DNA from: Prorocentrum cordatum
Taxonomy: Eukaryota; Sar; Dinophyceae; Prorocentrales; Prorocentraceae
DNA: 64,000 nucleotides
Direction: 5' to 3'
Assembly: GCA_963575745.1 (NCBI GenBank)
Contig: CAUYUJ010010469.1
Span: 114,880-178,879 of the forward strand
Shown piece by piece: positions 44,285-56,575 of this stretch. The notes below the pieces were generated by a model. That model saw only the letters and a program-made list of their open reading frames with translations, was not told the DNA's origin and did no database searches. Made by a program: the position numbers and the translations under genes. Every line of letters begins with the position of its first letter. The first letter of the stretch is position 1.

Positions 44285-45300
44285 GTGGCAGCGGCAGTCC
44301 TGCCTCAGCCTCAGCCTCAGCCTGCTTCAGCCTCAGCCTCAGTCTGCCTTCAGCATCAGCCTCTGTGCCTCAGCCTGCCTCAGCCTCAGCCTGCCTCAGT
44401 ATCAGCCTGCTTCAGCCTCAGCCTCAGCCTGCCTCAGCCTCAGCCTCAGCCTGCTTCAGCCTCAGCCTCAGCCTGCCTTCAGCCTCGGCCTCAGCCTCAG
44501 CCTGCCTCAGCCTCAGCCTGCATCAGCCTCAGCCTCAGCCTCAGCCTGCCTCAGCATCAGCCTGCCTCAGCGTCTGCCTCAGCCTGCGTCAGCCTCAGCC
44601 TCAGCCTCACCCTCAGCCTCAGCCTCAGCCTGCCTCAGCCTCAGCCTGCCTCAGCATCAGCCTGCCTCAGTCTCAGCCTCAGCCTGCCTCAGCCTCAGCC
44701 TGATTCAGTCTCAGCCTCAGTCTGCCTTCAGCCTCAGCCTCTGTGCCTCAGCCTGCCTCAGCATCAGCCTGCATCAGCCCCAGCCTCAGCCTCAGCCTCA
44801 GCCTGCCTCAGCTCAGTCTGCCTCAGCGTCTGCCTCAGCCTGCCTCAGCCTCTGCTCAGCCTCAGCTCAGCCTCAGCCTCAGCCTCAGCCTGCCTCAGCC
44901 TCAGTCTGCCTTCAGCCTCAGCCTCAGCCTCAGCCTGCCTCAGCCTCAGCCTCAGCCTGCCTCAGCCTCAGCCTCAGCCTGCTTCAGCCTCAGCCTCAGC
45001 TGCCTTCAGCCTCGGCCTCAGCCTCAGCCTGCCTCAGCCTCAGCCTGCATCAGCCTCAGCCTCAGCCTCAGCCTGCCTCAGCATCAGCCTGCCTGCCTCA
45101 GCCTCAGCCTGCCTCAGCCTCAGCCTCAGCCTGCCTTCAGCCTCAGCCTCAGTCTGCCTTCAGCCTCAGGCCTCAGCCTGCCTGCCTCAGCCTCAGGCCT
45201 CAGCCTCGCCTCAGCCTGCCTCAGCATCAGCCTGCTCTCAGCCTCAGCCTCAGCCTCAGCACCTCAGCCTCAGAGCATCACCATTCTCAGCCTGTCTCAG
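44285..45300. repeat. CAGCCT hexamer satellite, 1 kb
   Basis: CAGCCT/CTCAGC and TGCCTCAGC words repeat almost without interruption. Frames read as Ser-Ala-Cys-Leu-Gln-Pro repeats and are not genes. Confidence 0.95.
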
Positions 45301-45330
45301 CATCAAAATGTGGAATGGAGTTCTGGGAAA

Positions 45331-45660
45331 CCCGGGAATGGAGTTCTGGGAACTCGAAGAGCACGAAGTGGCCTACAGTTGGCTCCGGGCATTCAAAATG
45401 TGGCCCGGGAATGGAGTTCTGGGAACTCGAAGAGCACGAAGTGGCCTACAGTTGGCTCCGGGCATTCAAAATGTGGCCCGGGAATGGAGTTCTGGGACGA
45501 AGAGCACGAAGTGGCCTACAGTTGGCTCCGGGCATTCAGAATGTGGCCCGGGAATGGAGTTCTGGGAACTCGAAGAGCACGAAGTGGCCTACAGTTGGCT
45601 CCGGGCATTCAGAATGTGGCCCGGGAATGGAGTTCTGGGAACTCGAAGAGCACGAAGTGT
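45331..45660. repeat. 73-bp tandem repeat, about 4.6 copies
   Basis: GGGAATGGAGTTCTGGGA starts at 45334, 45407, 45480, 45550 and 45623 (one unit lacks 3 bp). A partial copy precedes it at 45311. Directly follows the hexamer satellite. No gene assigned. Confidence 0.95.
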
Positions 45661-45968
45661 GTGATTGTTTGCTTAAAACGACTTCTGCGGCACCCTGTCC
45701 GGCACCCGCCCAGACCCCCCTGTGGAGTCATCTGCTGTTCTCTTTTGACACCACTAGAAACCTATCAGAACAAGCTGTTAGGTAAATGGGGAACGTGGGC
45801 GTGTATTCTTTCCCTTGTATTGATGATCCCTCTACGCGCACTACTTATTCTGCTGCAGAGGAGAATTTTTGAGATGGCATCTGGGTAACAGCGGAGATTA
45901 TTTTCTACGCAAAGCCCCTACGCATCAGGGGCAAGCCTTCGCCATTTTGTACATTTCACCCATCCCAG

Positions 45969-47361
45969 ATGGTGTTAAGTGAGCTTCGCTTGCGACATTG
46001 GACGCCCGCGGCCCTTCACGCCACTCAGGCTTGCACTCTCTTGCAGCATGTCGCCAGGCAAGAAAAATTGCCCCTGGAGCAAGACTTCGGGGTTGAGCGT
46101 TATCGCGACGATGAGAGAGTTGCTGCCGCGGACCAAGTCCGCGAGGCGCAGAGAAAGTGGGCCCCAAACTTGGGGCCCATCAGTTGGCAGAAGAATCGTA
46201 GTCCATACCGGAAATATCGCCTAGGATTTGTCGACATTTGGCCATGGCTTCAAGACGGGGGCGTTATCATGACTAGGATCAACCCATTGCATAAAGATGA
46301 GGCTTCGGAAGATTCCAAGGCGCTTGTTCGGGTTTATTGAACATGAAGCAAAGGCCAAAGACAAAACGTCGATTGATGTCCACGCTCAGGCGCCGGCGGC
46401 CAAGCCATCCGGCGCCTCGTTTTCACTTGCGACTGAGAATTTTCCTCCTTTGGAGCGATCAGCGCCGCAGGCAGAGGGGGCGCCCCATTCTCCGCCCGGC
46501 CCAGCCGCGGCTGAGGTGGTGCCTCCTCCGCCAGGCGCAGGCGCGAACGCGGTTGTGCCTCCGCCTCCGCCGAGGGAGGCGCAGCCGTTAGCTAGGTCGG
46601 CGGGCGCCGCGATGAAGACGGCGCCGCCGCCGGCCAAGCCGGCGAGCGTCGTGCCGACGAAGGTTCCGCCGCCAGCTAAGCCGGCGAACGTCATGCCGAG
46701 GAAGGCTCCGCCACCATTTGATCCCAGGAGCGTTGCTCCAAAGGCGGAGCCGCCGCCGGCCAGGGCGGCTGGCGCTGCTACTGGAGCCGAACGCCCATCA
46801 GCTCGGTCGGCTAGCGCCGCACCGACTGAGGAGCGGCCACCAGCCAGGCCCGCTGGTGCAGCACCTACGGCTGCACAGCCACCGGCCAAGCCGGCAGGCG
46901 CAGGGACGACGGAAGTTAGCCTCAGGCTTGGCCAACACATCCGAGTATGCCAACCTGGAAGCCACGTCTCCCTTCGCCTCCGCCTGTGTCTAAGAGTGCG
47001 AGATGGGTTCGGCGTCCAGCATTCGCCGACTACAGACTTCAGCAAGCCGACGCTGCGCCCAAGGCTGCACCTCAGCAGTCACAGTGTAAGGTTTTTCCTG
47101 GGCCTCCCCCGTCCGCCCAAGGCGGCACTGGGGCAAGCCTGGTGGCGAAGACCGAGGGCCCCGCGGCAATGGCTGGGACCGTTGAAGTGGAAGCCAAGAC
47201 TGCCGAGGATGGGGGCTCCGATCGCCCCGGAGGCACCGAAGGGCTGGACGCTCCTGCAGCGCCCCCCCCCGCCTCAGCCGGACGGAGATCCCTCGTCAGA
47301 GGAATCTCCGGTTCCAGAGGGGGATGACGCTGCATCCAGTATTGCCCGGTCCATCAAATAA
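45969..47361 (+). CDS. Element A ORF f: short domain plus Pro/Ala linker
   Basis: The first frame to 46340 (HVARQEKLPLEQDFGVERYR, NRSPYRKYRLGFVDIWPW) shifts into a long Pro/Ala/Lys linker with repeated PPPAKPA and AGAAPTEERPPAR units, ending at TAA 47359-47361. Several repeats coincide with GGCCAAGCC hairpins (46628-46644, 46882-46894). No family recognised; the linker is probably disordered. Confidence 0.4.
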
Positions 47362-48411
47362 GTTTCACATTGTCACTTTGTCGGAGAGCGCGCCCGCAAG
47401 GCGCTCAAGCATGAGCGTGACTTCTTCAATCAGTGGAGGCGTGCTATTTCCCAGGGCCCCTCAATCGAGGAAGAGCCCGAGAATTTGCAGCTAATGGAAG
47501 TGCAAATTGAAGCCGCAAAGAAGGTATATAATATTGCCCAGAAAAGGAGCGCGCATCAGCCAGGTGCTCACTCAAGTCCGTGGAAGAAATTTGCAGCCAC
47601 CGTTGTGGACACTATCCAGAAGACGATATCTGTTTTCGTTCCCACTCCTGAAATTGCCGCCAAAAGCGAGAGCTCACAGCCTCGCACTGAGAGCGGCGCG
47701 ATCATAGTTGGGCACATGGTGCCTGCCCCCCCTGCGCCTCTGTTCGGTTCAGCTGTGGCTGTAGATGTGCCTAAAGCTCCACCCAGCCCAGCCGTGGTTG
47801 GAGGATCGTCGGCGCCACTGCCCGGCTCAGCCGAGGCAGCGGACCTTCCTGACTTTGATCAGGATATGGACGTCGAGGTACAAGATGCGGCTCCCGCCCC
47901 CTTGTCGGTTGGCCCACAGGTTTCAGCGATGGCGGATACTGCGACACCTGAGTCACAGCCTGCTGCCAGTGCTCCGCCTGGCCCAGCCAGAGCGGATAAC
48001 ACACCATTGCAGAGTGACCCGATGCAGGTTGATTCGGAAGCTGTTGACGCAAAGCGTACTGAGCCCCACGAGGTTGTAGAATTGTCCCCTACCAAGGAAA
48101 TTAACAGCTCTTCTGATGACGAGGCTGTGCCCGCTGTGAAGGCAGCCCCACCAGTCGCCGCTCCGAGTGGCCAAGGCGTTGCGGAGCCTTCCCCAGCGAA
48201 CAGAGCCCCCGGTGTCCCAGACACGCCGTGGTCTCTTGAGGCCAGCCCAAATCTTGTCGACCTCAATGAGTTTCCATATCAGGGTGACCCTCAACTTGTC
48301 TTCCTTGAAGAGGATAATTATCAGTCTGGCCCCACGGCGACCAACTTCTTCTGCCGAGCGACCCTGCCAGCCTCACCCGACAGAAGATCCGCCCCGTCCG
48401 GGCGGAAATGA
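47362..48411 (+). CDS. Element A ORF g, unknown acidic protein
   Basis: In frame with ORF f after its TAA: VGERARKALKHERDFFNQW and NLQLMEVQIEAAKKVYNIA, likely helical, then an acidic Pro/Ala-rich stretch with hairpins at 47973-47996 and 48212-48224. A shifted frame continues into the Tpt1-like region. Function unknown. Confidence 0.4.
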   Translation, partial: VSHCHFVGERARKALKHERDFFNQWRRAISQGPSIEEEPENLQLMEVQIEAAKKVYNIAQKRSAHQPGAHSSPWKKFAATVVDTIQKTISVFVPTPEIAAKSESSQPRTESGAIIVGHMVPAPPAPLFGSAVAVDVPKAPPSPAVVGGSSAPLPGSAEAADLPDFDQDMDVEVQDAAPAPLSVGPQVSAMADTATPESQPAASAPPGPARADNTPLQSDPMQVDSEAVDAKRTEPHEVVELSPTKEINSSSDDEAVPAVKAAPPVAAPSGQGVAEPSPANRAPGVPDTPWSLEASPNLVDLNEFPYQGDPQLVFLEEDNYQSGPTATNFFCRATLPASPDRRSAPSGRK

Positions 48412-48416
48412 GGAGG

Positions 48417-49660
48417 TCACCGTCGGCCACGCTGACAAATTCAGGGGCACGGACCTTTATCTTTCAGAGAACGAGCGAAACCGAATTATTCAGAACACGC
48501 CTGTTCAGCTGAAGCGGCGAATTCGAGAGGCTCATACTACTGGTCCTGTACCTCCCGATGTCGAGGCTCTTCGTGATAGAACGCTTGACACGCTCAAACG
48601 CATAGTAGAGCTCGTCGAGGATCCCATATCTGCGTTGTTGGGAGAGCTTACCCTCGACGTAAATTGTTTTGAGCAGGTGGGGGATTTCCTTCGTGCAGAA
48701 TTCTACTCAGATGACACTCCCCGCGGATTTGATTCTCGGGCCTTCAAGGCCCTGACTCCGTTGGCTGTGGGCGTCTCTGACCATGAAAATCCGGCGGCCC
48801 TAGGCTGCGCGGAGTTTTGGCGACGCCGCAGTTGTCGCGTATATGAGTTTGCGAAGCGCATCGGAGATTCTGCTACGTTCTTCGCGAGACATTGTTCCGA
48901 TTACGCGAGGTCTTCGGGAGGTTGGGTTTATTTTGGAGACCTAGTCGACAAGATGCATGAGGATGGGTATGATCACCAAACGGTGGCACTTGCTGCGCGC
49001 GGCCTAACCGCGTTGCAGCCAGGGACCGTGGAAGTCCTGGGTGTGCTACCTGATGACTTTGCATGCATCAACGACACCAGGGTCCATGAGCAATGGAGGG
49101 ACTTTAAGAATTGGCCCGTCCTTGCGGACGAGCGATCTAGATGTCCCGTCCCCGTTTTCTATAGAGCGTGTCAGGGACACTCCACGCTTGTTGCCTCCAT
49201 TGAGAGGATGTATGCGCCTTATGACCCTGGCCTAGCCAGGTGTCATGGGCCTCTCCTCCATATTTCGGATATGGAGGCGTTGAAGGGGTCGATGCTCGGG
49301 GACATTCCGTTCCCCAAGAGCGCGTCAGGCCTTTGTTTCGAGTCGGACTATTGACTGTTCAGGCTTCTTCCGACCAAGCGGGGCCCGGCCATGCGAAGCC
49401 CAGACCATTTTCCCTCCTGGCTAAGCCAGCGTAGGGATGGGGAAAGTGTTCCTGCGAAAGAGCACCGCCCAATGGGCCAAGCCCCGAAGGTGGGACAGCC
49501 TCCTGCGATTGGGTCATGGCCCACAGTGGACACACAGAGATTCCTGGCCGCTTGTTCTTGTTTTCAATGGCCGAGTGCCTACCCGATTCTCGTACCGGGT
49601 CTGCCGCGACGGGACCCTTGTGTCCCATGAGGTGCCAAAGTTCACCGACATAGACAAAGC
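48417..49660 (+). pseudogene. Tpt1/KptA-like RNA 2'-phosphotransferase domain
   Basis: Frame 48417-49354 contains GGWVYFGDLVDKM, then PVFYRACQGHSTLV with RACQGHS at 49163-49183, and CHGPLLHISDMEALKGS. The next frame has VLVFNGRVPTRFSYRVCRDG and LVSHEVPKF. Tpt1/KptA enzymes show a G-W/Y-V..dLL start, RAxQGHS, an HGT motif and a terminal F-Y-x-S-x-N-G-V-x-L-x-x-x-VP. The order and spacing fit. Tpt1 uses NAD+ to remove 2'-phosphates from RNA. A frame change between 49300 and 49437 and the TAA of the hairpin loop at 49422-49424 break it. Confidence 0.6.
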
Positions 49661-51836
49661 TGTCCCTCTTGCCACAGTGCATGATTGGACAAATGCGAAC
49701 CAAATGGTGACTTCTTGGGCCCTTGTATTCAGTCAGGAGTGGACCTCGTATGAGTTGGATTTCGATGACAATTCCATGCTTGGCTGGATTCACACTGGCG
49801 AGACTGTGACACTGCGGCCAGACTATAGAAATTGGCCTGACAGGGCAGACGCGTTTATTCGGTCTGTTCCCTGGGACGACGATGGTCAATTCCTTTGTGC
49901 TGATCTGCATTGGGTGCGGACTGGCTTCGGCTGTTGCCCCTTCTGCAGTAACCCAGTGAGGTGCAAGTACATGGTTGCGCACAGTTATCTGGTCCAGTCA
50001 TTCCAGTCGAGGACCATTGAGAACTCACTGTGGATTAATGGCTTCAAGCTGACCGTTCGTGGCCACGACACCTTGTCCTGGAAACAAGATCGGTATGTTA
50101 AAGAAAGACGAGAACGGCAGGGCAAAGCGTCAGCGGATGTCATGACGAACATCAACAACAATTTGAAGCTGGAGCGTGCGTGGGCAGATGGTGGATACAC
50201 CGCGATGGCTGCTGCAGGTCAAACCTTTGGCAACAGCCGCCCTGGCAGCGTTCCTGCCTGGATCCCTGACGACGCCGCGGCCCAGCCGCCGGCGCGTCAC
50301 GGGCTTTCCTTCCAGTACCTTGAACCCCTCAAGAGGAGGTTCATAAAATGGCTAGCATTTCTGGTACAGAGAGAAGGGGTTTTTGAACCAACGATCGCTG
50401 AGTGGTGGCCCCTGCTTTGGGCCACAGACATTGATCAGTGTGCGCGTCCCTTTTCTTGTCCTGCTCTGGCTGCTTTCGACTGGCCAGAAGCAGACGAACC
50501 GTATATTTCACCCAATGAAGGTTGGGAAGTATGGGAGCGCAACATGCAGAGGACAGGAACCTTTGTGCCGACTCTTCGGACGTTGCGAAACGCACAAACA
50601 GGAGCGGCGGCCTGGATGCCCGATGCACAGGATACTGGCGCGGACGCCACAGGGCCCAGCCCTCCTGGACGTCCGCCTGTTGCCTGGGCGGATCAGCTTG
50701 TTGCTCGTCCTGCCCGTCAATCCAAGTTAATATCCAGGCGCAACAACAAAATCTGTTCCAAGCACCCTCTCAGTGTTGTGAAACCTGACGCCCGCCAAGC
50801 CGAGACGACGCGTGACGAGGAACTTGATCCGATGCCCCTCGACTTCACCGCTGTCTGCGGGTCCCAGACCCAGCATATGCTAGATGGACAGGTGAACCCT
50901 CGCCGTGATGATGGCACATTGAGCGTCACCACGACGACGCAGGAAGCCATCGCTGCTGCTGCACAGTATGTCATGGAGCACATGTGCAATAACCCAGGAA
51001 CGGGCGCGACAGATAGGTCGCGCCTAACGGGAGAATTGACACATGTAGTCCCTGAAGATGTGCGACAGGCCATTGTGCGGAATTGGAGGGTTCCCGTTGA
51101 AGAGCTCGAATTAGGCCTTCGTGTCATGCGTGTGTTTGTGATCGTCCGCGAGCTCATCAGCTGTTTTCTTGCCGAAGGGTATTGCATTGCATATCCCACG
51201 CATGGCCTCCATACTCGCGACAAAAACGACGGGCGTGACAATGATCAGCGCCGCACCGACGCGCATGCGCTGGGCCGCCGTATTCGCACGGCTGTCGAAA
51301 CAGACGATCTCATCGAGGCGTGGGCTCGCGACCTGGGTAAACAGCGTCGCGCTGAAATTCGTCGCCAGGGCGTGAGGTTGCAAGAAGCTGTCTTTTTCTT
51401 ATACCCATTCGTGGCATCTACTGAGGATCAGGACAGTGACGAAGGCCCCTTTCGCACTGCCTGTGGAAAATACGGTGCCTATGTGGCTACTGCCGCGAGG
51501 GGTATTGTGAGATATGCGAGGCTGCAGCATGAAATGCGTCTTCGCGAGGAAGGAGCCGCTGAAGACCCCTCCGACGGCCCGGCCGGTTCGGAAGGGGCTC
51601 CTGCCGCGCCAGCAAGGCCAAGCCTTGCTAGTCGCCCAGCTCCACCTGCCCCACCTAGACGGCCCAGCGTCCAAGACGATCGGGCCACTGATGACATCAC
51701 TGAGTCTCCTTACTTCGCCGGCGGTCAAACCGCATCGGCGGGTGAGGAGTTTTCGCGGCGTTCTTCTGACGGGGACGCGCGGGATCGGCCGATGACCGCG
51801 CGCGCGCGACGGGGCCATGGCTGCCGGCCGCGATGA
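49661..51836 (+). CDS. Element A ORF h, C-terminal part, unknown
   Basis: One open frame from 49437 to 51836 (799 codons) continues past the Tpt1-like end. It has CCPFCSNPVRCKY (zinc ribbon-like, about 49930-49970), ESLEW/ADQ-type helical segments, MQLHVRELISCFLAE-like hydrophobic stretches and a Pro/Ala-rich C-terminus. No family recognised. Five hairpins are embedded. The frame is long and free of stops, unlike the copia pol part of the same element. Confidence 0.5.
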
Positions 51837-52426
51837 TGGCGACCGCGACCCCGCGATCCACCGCCCGCAGTACACGGCGTCTGGGTTGAAGGGATACGGG
51901 GTTCACCGTGACATGATAAACTGGAAGCATCCCAGAGACAACGAGTCGTGTGTGGCACTTTGTGTTTCTGAACAACTACAACTACTACTTCCCGAGACAG
52001 GAAGGCAAGGGGTACGCCAAGAGCAACGACAAGTCCAAGAACGTCCGGCCAGATCCATGCGCTGGCACTGGCAAGGGAGGCAAGTCAGCTGCGCCTCATT
52101 GGACAGCTGGACAAAAGGGAAGTTCGTCGTCTTCGACTCCGAGACCTCCGGCTCCGCCTTCACACTCGCAGTCCTCCTGGTACAACGAGTGAGTGAAGAC
52201 GCGAGCCATGCGACCAAGTCGCGATGGCGCCGACCGAACGACCCAGTCGTTTCGGCGGAGAGGTTTTATTTTAACTACTGGTGGGATTCGTCGGGTTTCT
52301 TCGGCCCTCTCAGACCCCTGGCAACCACCGCTGGGCGGTAAAATGCTTTTGGGGTTCGCTCCGGTGGCTGTAAATTTGTACAGGCCAGGCGGGCTGTGGC
52401 TGGATGTACTCTACGAAACCCGCCGC
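51837..52426 (+). other. Element A 3' region
   Basis: No convincing gene. Two perfectly formed element A hairpins lie here, at 52205-52228 and 52234-52255. Confidence 0.5.
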
Positions 52427-52432
52427 GGGGGG
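52427..52432 (+). other. Candidate polypurine tract
   Basis: GGGGGG directly precedes the right LTR (AGTGAAT). Short but in the right place for plus-strand priming. Confidence 0.4.
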
Positions 52433-52742
52433 AGTGAATCTGCTCCTCTCCGCCTCATCGTACACTTGCCTATCCTGCTGCCTGCTTTGTCATACCTTGA
52501 CATTGGTATTACTGTATACCGCAGCTACCTTTGCTGCTCGAGTGAGACAAGGAGCGCGCCGCTGCGCGCCCGCGTCCGGGCGTCGGCCGGCCGGCCTCCT
52601 CCCTTCCTATATTTGAGCACAGTTGCTTAACGGACAACAGATTGATTCATCGATGTCTCATTCCGTATCCTCTACCAGTGAGCGTAGTAAACATGAGACC
52701 TTAATTCCTTTGGCATCTTACCCCGATTCTCAGAGGAAAGCT
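52433..52742 (+). repeat. Element A right LTR
   Basis: 310 bp, direct repeat of 24525-24835. The one-base length difference is a T-run indel near 52597. It ends GGAAAGCT and is followed by the target duplication CAATC (52743-52747). Confidence 0.85.
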
Positions 52743-53099
52743 CAATCTTGGGGGCGTCGGCAAGTTGAAACGGCGAGAACGCCAAAATCTGTTAAACAAA
52801 TTCAGGAAATCATTGATTTGTCCCTCTCCGTGCCCTCTTGGGAGTGCTCTTGGAGACTTCTTGGAGCGTCTTGGCAATCTCTTGGGCCGTCTGGAGGCTA
52901 CTTTGGCGTCTTCGACCGATGGTTCGGCGATTCGGGGCCCTCTGGAGCCGTCTTGGAGGCCTCTTGGGGCACTCTTGGCCAGTCTGGGGGCTTCTCTAGG
53001 TCCCAGGACATCCCAGGGGGGATGCGTATCTGCCCCCCCCCCCACCCCGGGACCCCCCCCCCGGGACCCCCTCCCGGGACCCCCCCCCCCCCCCCCCCG

Positions 53100-53272
53100 G
53101 CGGGGAAGGGATCAAAGGGAAGGGGCTTCCCTTCGACTCAGCTACGACGTTGCTCAATTTCGCTTTGCCTTCGACTCAGCTACGACGTTGCTCGATTTCG
53201 CTTTGGTTTCGCTTTGGCTGGCGCGCCTGAGGGGAGGGCGACGACGACGACGACGACGACGAACGGAAGAGC

Positions 53273-53303
<31 letters not shown>

Positions 53304-53373
53304 TTCACGACGAATGGAAAAGCATCTTCCACACGCCGACAGGGTCGGCGGATTAATAATAATAATAATAATA

Positions 53374-53409
<36 letters not shown>

Positions 53410-53540
53410 GTAATAATAATAATGATAATAATAAGAAGAAAAGAACTTAATAATAAGAAAAGAAGTCTCATAATAATGTGAGTAAGAATCCGAATAATAA
53501 TAAGAAGGAGAAGAAGGATAAGACGAAGAAGAAGAGCCAT
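53100..53540. repeat. Short tandem repeat, (ACG)n and (AAT)n microsatellites
   Basis: A unit starting CTTCGACTCAGCTACGACG occurs twice (about 53129 and 53168). (ACG)n tracts follow at 53238-53310 and AAT triplets at 53355-53430, then A/G-rich sequence to 53540. A poly-C run is at 53040-53098. No gene. Confidence 0.9.
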
Positions 53541-55402
53541 CGGCGTGAGCGCACGCATTCGGAGGTCTGTGCGGACTTCTTTGGTCGGCGCTGGAACCCC
53601 CTGGCGGAGGCGTCGGCGCCGCCCAGGGCGCGCTTCGCGCGCCAGGGAGGGGGGCGTCCAGCGCCGACCCAGGAAATCAGCGTGGAGCTCCGAAAGTGTA
53701 TGCTTGCGCTTTTCCTGTTACTCTACAGATGTCGGGGGTTGCCGAAGATGCTCCTGGCCCAATGTGTTCCGAGCTTTTCGAGCCAGTTTGGAGCCTCTTG
53801 GGCCCTCTGGGCCTCGTGAGGGGTCATCTGGAGGCCCCCTTGGCCTCCCTGGAGATCTTGGCAACACCCGACACGACAGCTGGGGCCAGAGTAGATGTGG
53901 TCGGAGGTTCGCGCAGCATGGCTGGTGCATCGGCGATGCGGGGCGATCGGTGCACACGCAACTGAGGGCAGCGCTAACGGGGGTCAGCCAGTCCCCTCCG
54001 AGATCTTCTGGTTGACCCGGGCCGACCTGAGTTTGGGAGTTAATTCATGGCTAGTCCGTGTTCGCGACGTGGCTTTGGTTGACCTTGGTTTGCGACGACC
54101 TGGATTAGTGCGTCTTCGACACTCGATCTGGAGTCGGATTGTCTCCACGCCGACATCGCCGACGCATCGGCGATGCGGCGCGACCTTCCGGCATCCTCCG
54201 ACCGCATCTTGTCTGGCCACATGTGGGTGGTCTCTAGCCGAAGATCCGAGAACCATTCCAGTTGTCATTGGCGGAGGAAAGGGTCGAGGCGAAAGCAACG
54301 TTGCCCGCGCAGCCGATGCACCGCTCACGGAGGAACGGATATCGGACCCTCTCGGGGCCGCGTCGGCGGAGAAACGGAGTCAGCACTGGCTGAGGGATTC
54401 TCCAGTAGAGCCGAAGACTGGCAGCGTCATGATGATTGAGGAGGAAGGGTCAGCGTTGCTCTGAGTATTAGCTGCTCGTACAGGGACAGGCAGGACAGTC
54501 AGTGCTGCAGCAGCGCGTTGAAGTTGGCCCTGGGATCTGCTCGCCCTGGGAAGGCTGCAAGGGCTGCATCACAATGAGCACCTCCACGTTTGGCAGGACT
54601 GGTGTCTCTTGGGGCAAGTCCGCCCCAAGAGGTCCTAATACCTAATACCATCTGGGTCGACGTCGGGGAGAGCTCGGACGTCGGCATGCCAGCCTCCGCC
54701 GCCGTAGCCTGGACCAGGGCTCTGGTCTGTCGAGCAGCCAGGGTGTGCTGGCTCATGGCCGTCGGGTAGGGCCCTGCGGCTTGGCATCCCGTGACTACGC
54801 CAGGGGTCGGATGTGAGGCTATGAGGAGCAGTTGAATTGGTGGGCCTCCCTCTCCTGGCAACGCGATGCGCTTCTCTGGTGGGGCCGCCTCGGCTTTGGA
54901 CGCCCTCTTGCCCAAGACTGCCGGGGACATCATGGTCGCGTCCGTGGGCGACACAAGCCGAGTCGGAGATGCCGACGTCAGGCGACCTGGCATGCCTCTC
55001 CCACTGGTTGCCCCTTCAGCTTCATCTGTTGCACCATCTCCGTGGCCTGCTGCTGGCCGAACATGCACTGGCACGTCGCTTGGATCTGTTGCGGGCTACC
55101 ATTTGGCATCTGGGCCCACGCAGCAGGGTCCACTTCGATCCCACCGATCCGATTCGATGCCGATTCCGGCCGGCCCGATCCGGTTCGATCCCGATGCTCC
55201 GACGCTGTGGTGCGGCTCGATGTCTGCGCGGCGCGCTGCTGTGTATCCCGGCGCAGCCGCTCTGACTCGGTCTCGCTCCCGTGCCGGCGCGGCCCGGTCC
55301 GCCGCGCACTGCGAGCCGAGCCGGGCTGCCGAGTCGGTGCCGGCTGGGCCCGCGTGGGCGCCGCCGTGTGCGCAGGGGCCGCCAGCAAGCATGCCTTGCT
55401 TC
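53541..55402. other. Gene-poor region, no firm gene
   Basis: Open frames exist on both strands (for example minus 55074-54499, Ala/Pro/Ser-rich) but carry no motif I recognise. A GGTCAGCC/TTGACCCGGG repeat (53982-54020) and CGCCGATGCG words are shared with 11.3 and 15.0 kb. Confidence 0.45.
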
Positions 55403-55552
55403 GGGGGCCACTTGCGAACCCCACCACTACCTCCCACGATTTCCGAGGGGGAGGGTGGGGTCCGCCTCGCTCGGGAGCTCCTGAATCGTGTGAACCCCAC
55501 CCTCCCCCCCAAAAATCGCGGGGGGTAGGGGTAGGGTTCGCATGTGGTCCCC
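55403..55552. mobile_element. TIR element (MITE), copy 2
   Basis: 150 bp homologous to 23811-23959 over its whole length, with the same GGGGGCCAC...GTGG(C/T)CCC(C) ends but more mismatches between arms. The right flank is TA (55553-55554) and the left flank is TC, so the target duplication has mutated. Confidence 0.82.
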
Positions 55553-56575
55553 TATTGCTGTTGGCAGCGCTCGTCGGCGGGGGCGCGGGCGCCAGTGTCG
55601 GCGGCGGCGCCGATGGCGGAGCAGGCGGAGGCGGCACCGTCGTTCCTGTCGTGGCAGCCGAGCCCGCTGCCGCGGCGGCTGCGATCTCGGCCTGCTCCCT
55701 TTCCTTCGTCGGGGGCACAGCGGGGATAGGCTCGGGGGGAAAGGCATCGACCCGCCCAATCGCCCATGGATCGCCGATAAGGGGGCCCGATGTGGTCCCA
55801 CCCTGCCCAGGAACGTGCGGCTGCGCTATCGAAGGCCTATCGCCGACCTGACTCGAATAACAAGAAACAGCATAAACATAAGCTTCGGGAACTCCGCGCA
55901 CTCCGCGCCAGGGGCGGCGCGGGAGGCGCCGCCAGGGGGGCCCCAGCTCAGATCCAAGAGATCCGCGCGGACCGTCACAAGTTAATGTTTATGTCGGTTG
56001 TTGTTCCTCTATTGACGGCGAGGTATCGCGGATCTACATGTCGATGTTCCCACCCTTGCGCCAGTCCTTGCCTGTCGGTGCCCCTCATGGTCCTTCATCA
56101 GGTGAGAATCAGATCGTTCTGCGGGCAGTCTTTCTAGCCCATCCTTCCCCGCAGTCAATTGGAAGGCACGTTGGCCCAACTTGTCGATGCACATGCTGAT
56201 CTCTGCCATCGTCGGCTCGTCGTCCGAGCTCGCCTTCTGCGTTGCGACCGTGAGCATCGCCAATACCTGCAAGGAGCGCTGCAAGTCCTCCTCATATGCG
56301 GCGCAGCTGCGCCGCTGAGGACTGCGGGGCGGCACATTTCTCATGTGCCGTTGCGACCCTTCTGTCCGCAATCGGGGCCTTTTGAATTCACCCAGCAAAG
56401 CACCCTAATAAAAGGAACAGTGAAGAGGCGGGTCGAGGACTCGGAGGTCGACTAGTTCCTTGGGGTGAGAGCACGGTCATGGAATCGGCTGCCAGACCCT
56501 GCGATGCAGGGTTCCCCGTCCCCTCGGTGATCCTTTTTTCCAACCCACCTGTTGTTGGGTCCTCGTTTTGAGAGA
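55553..56575. other. Gene-poor region with a weak minus-strand frame
   Basis: Minus 56398-56009 encodes AAYEEDLQRSLQVLAMLTVA, a plausible helix, in an otherwise unrecognised frame. It could belong to the retroposed minus-strand unit starting at 57688. Nothing else supported. Confidence 0.35.

Noticed and set aside
44270-45300. 464-codon Ser/Ala/Gln/Pro frame
   Set aside because: Hexamer satellite translation.
54697-54718. CCGTAGCC word like the spliced leader start
   Set aside because: Only the first eight bases match; the rest diverges.
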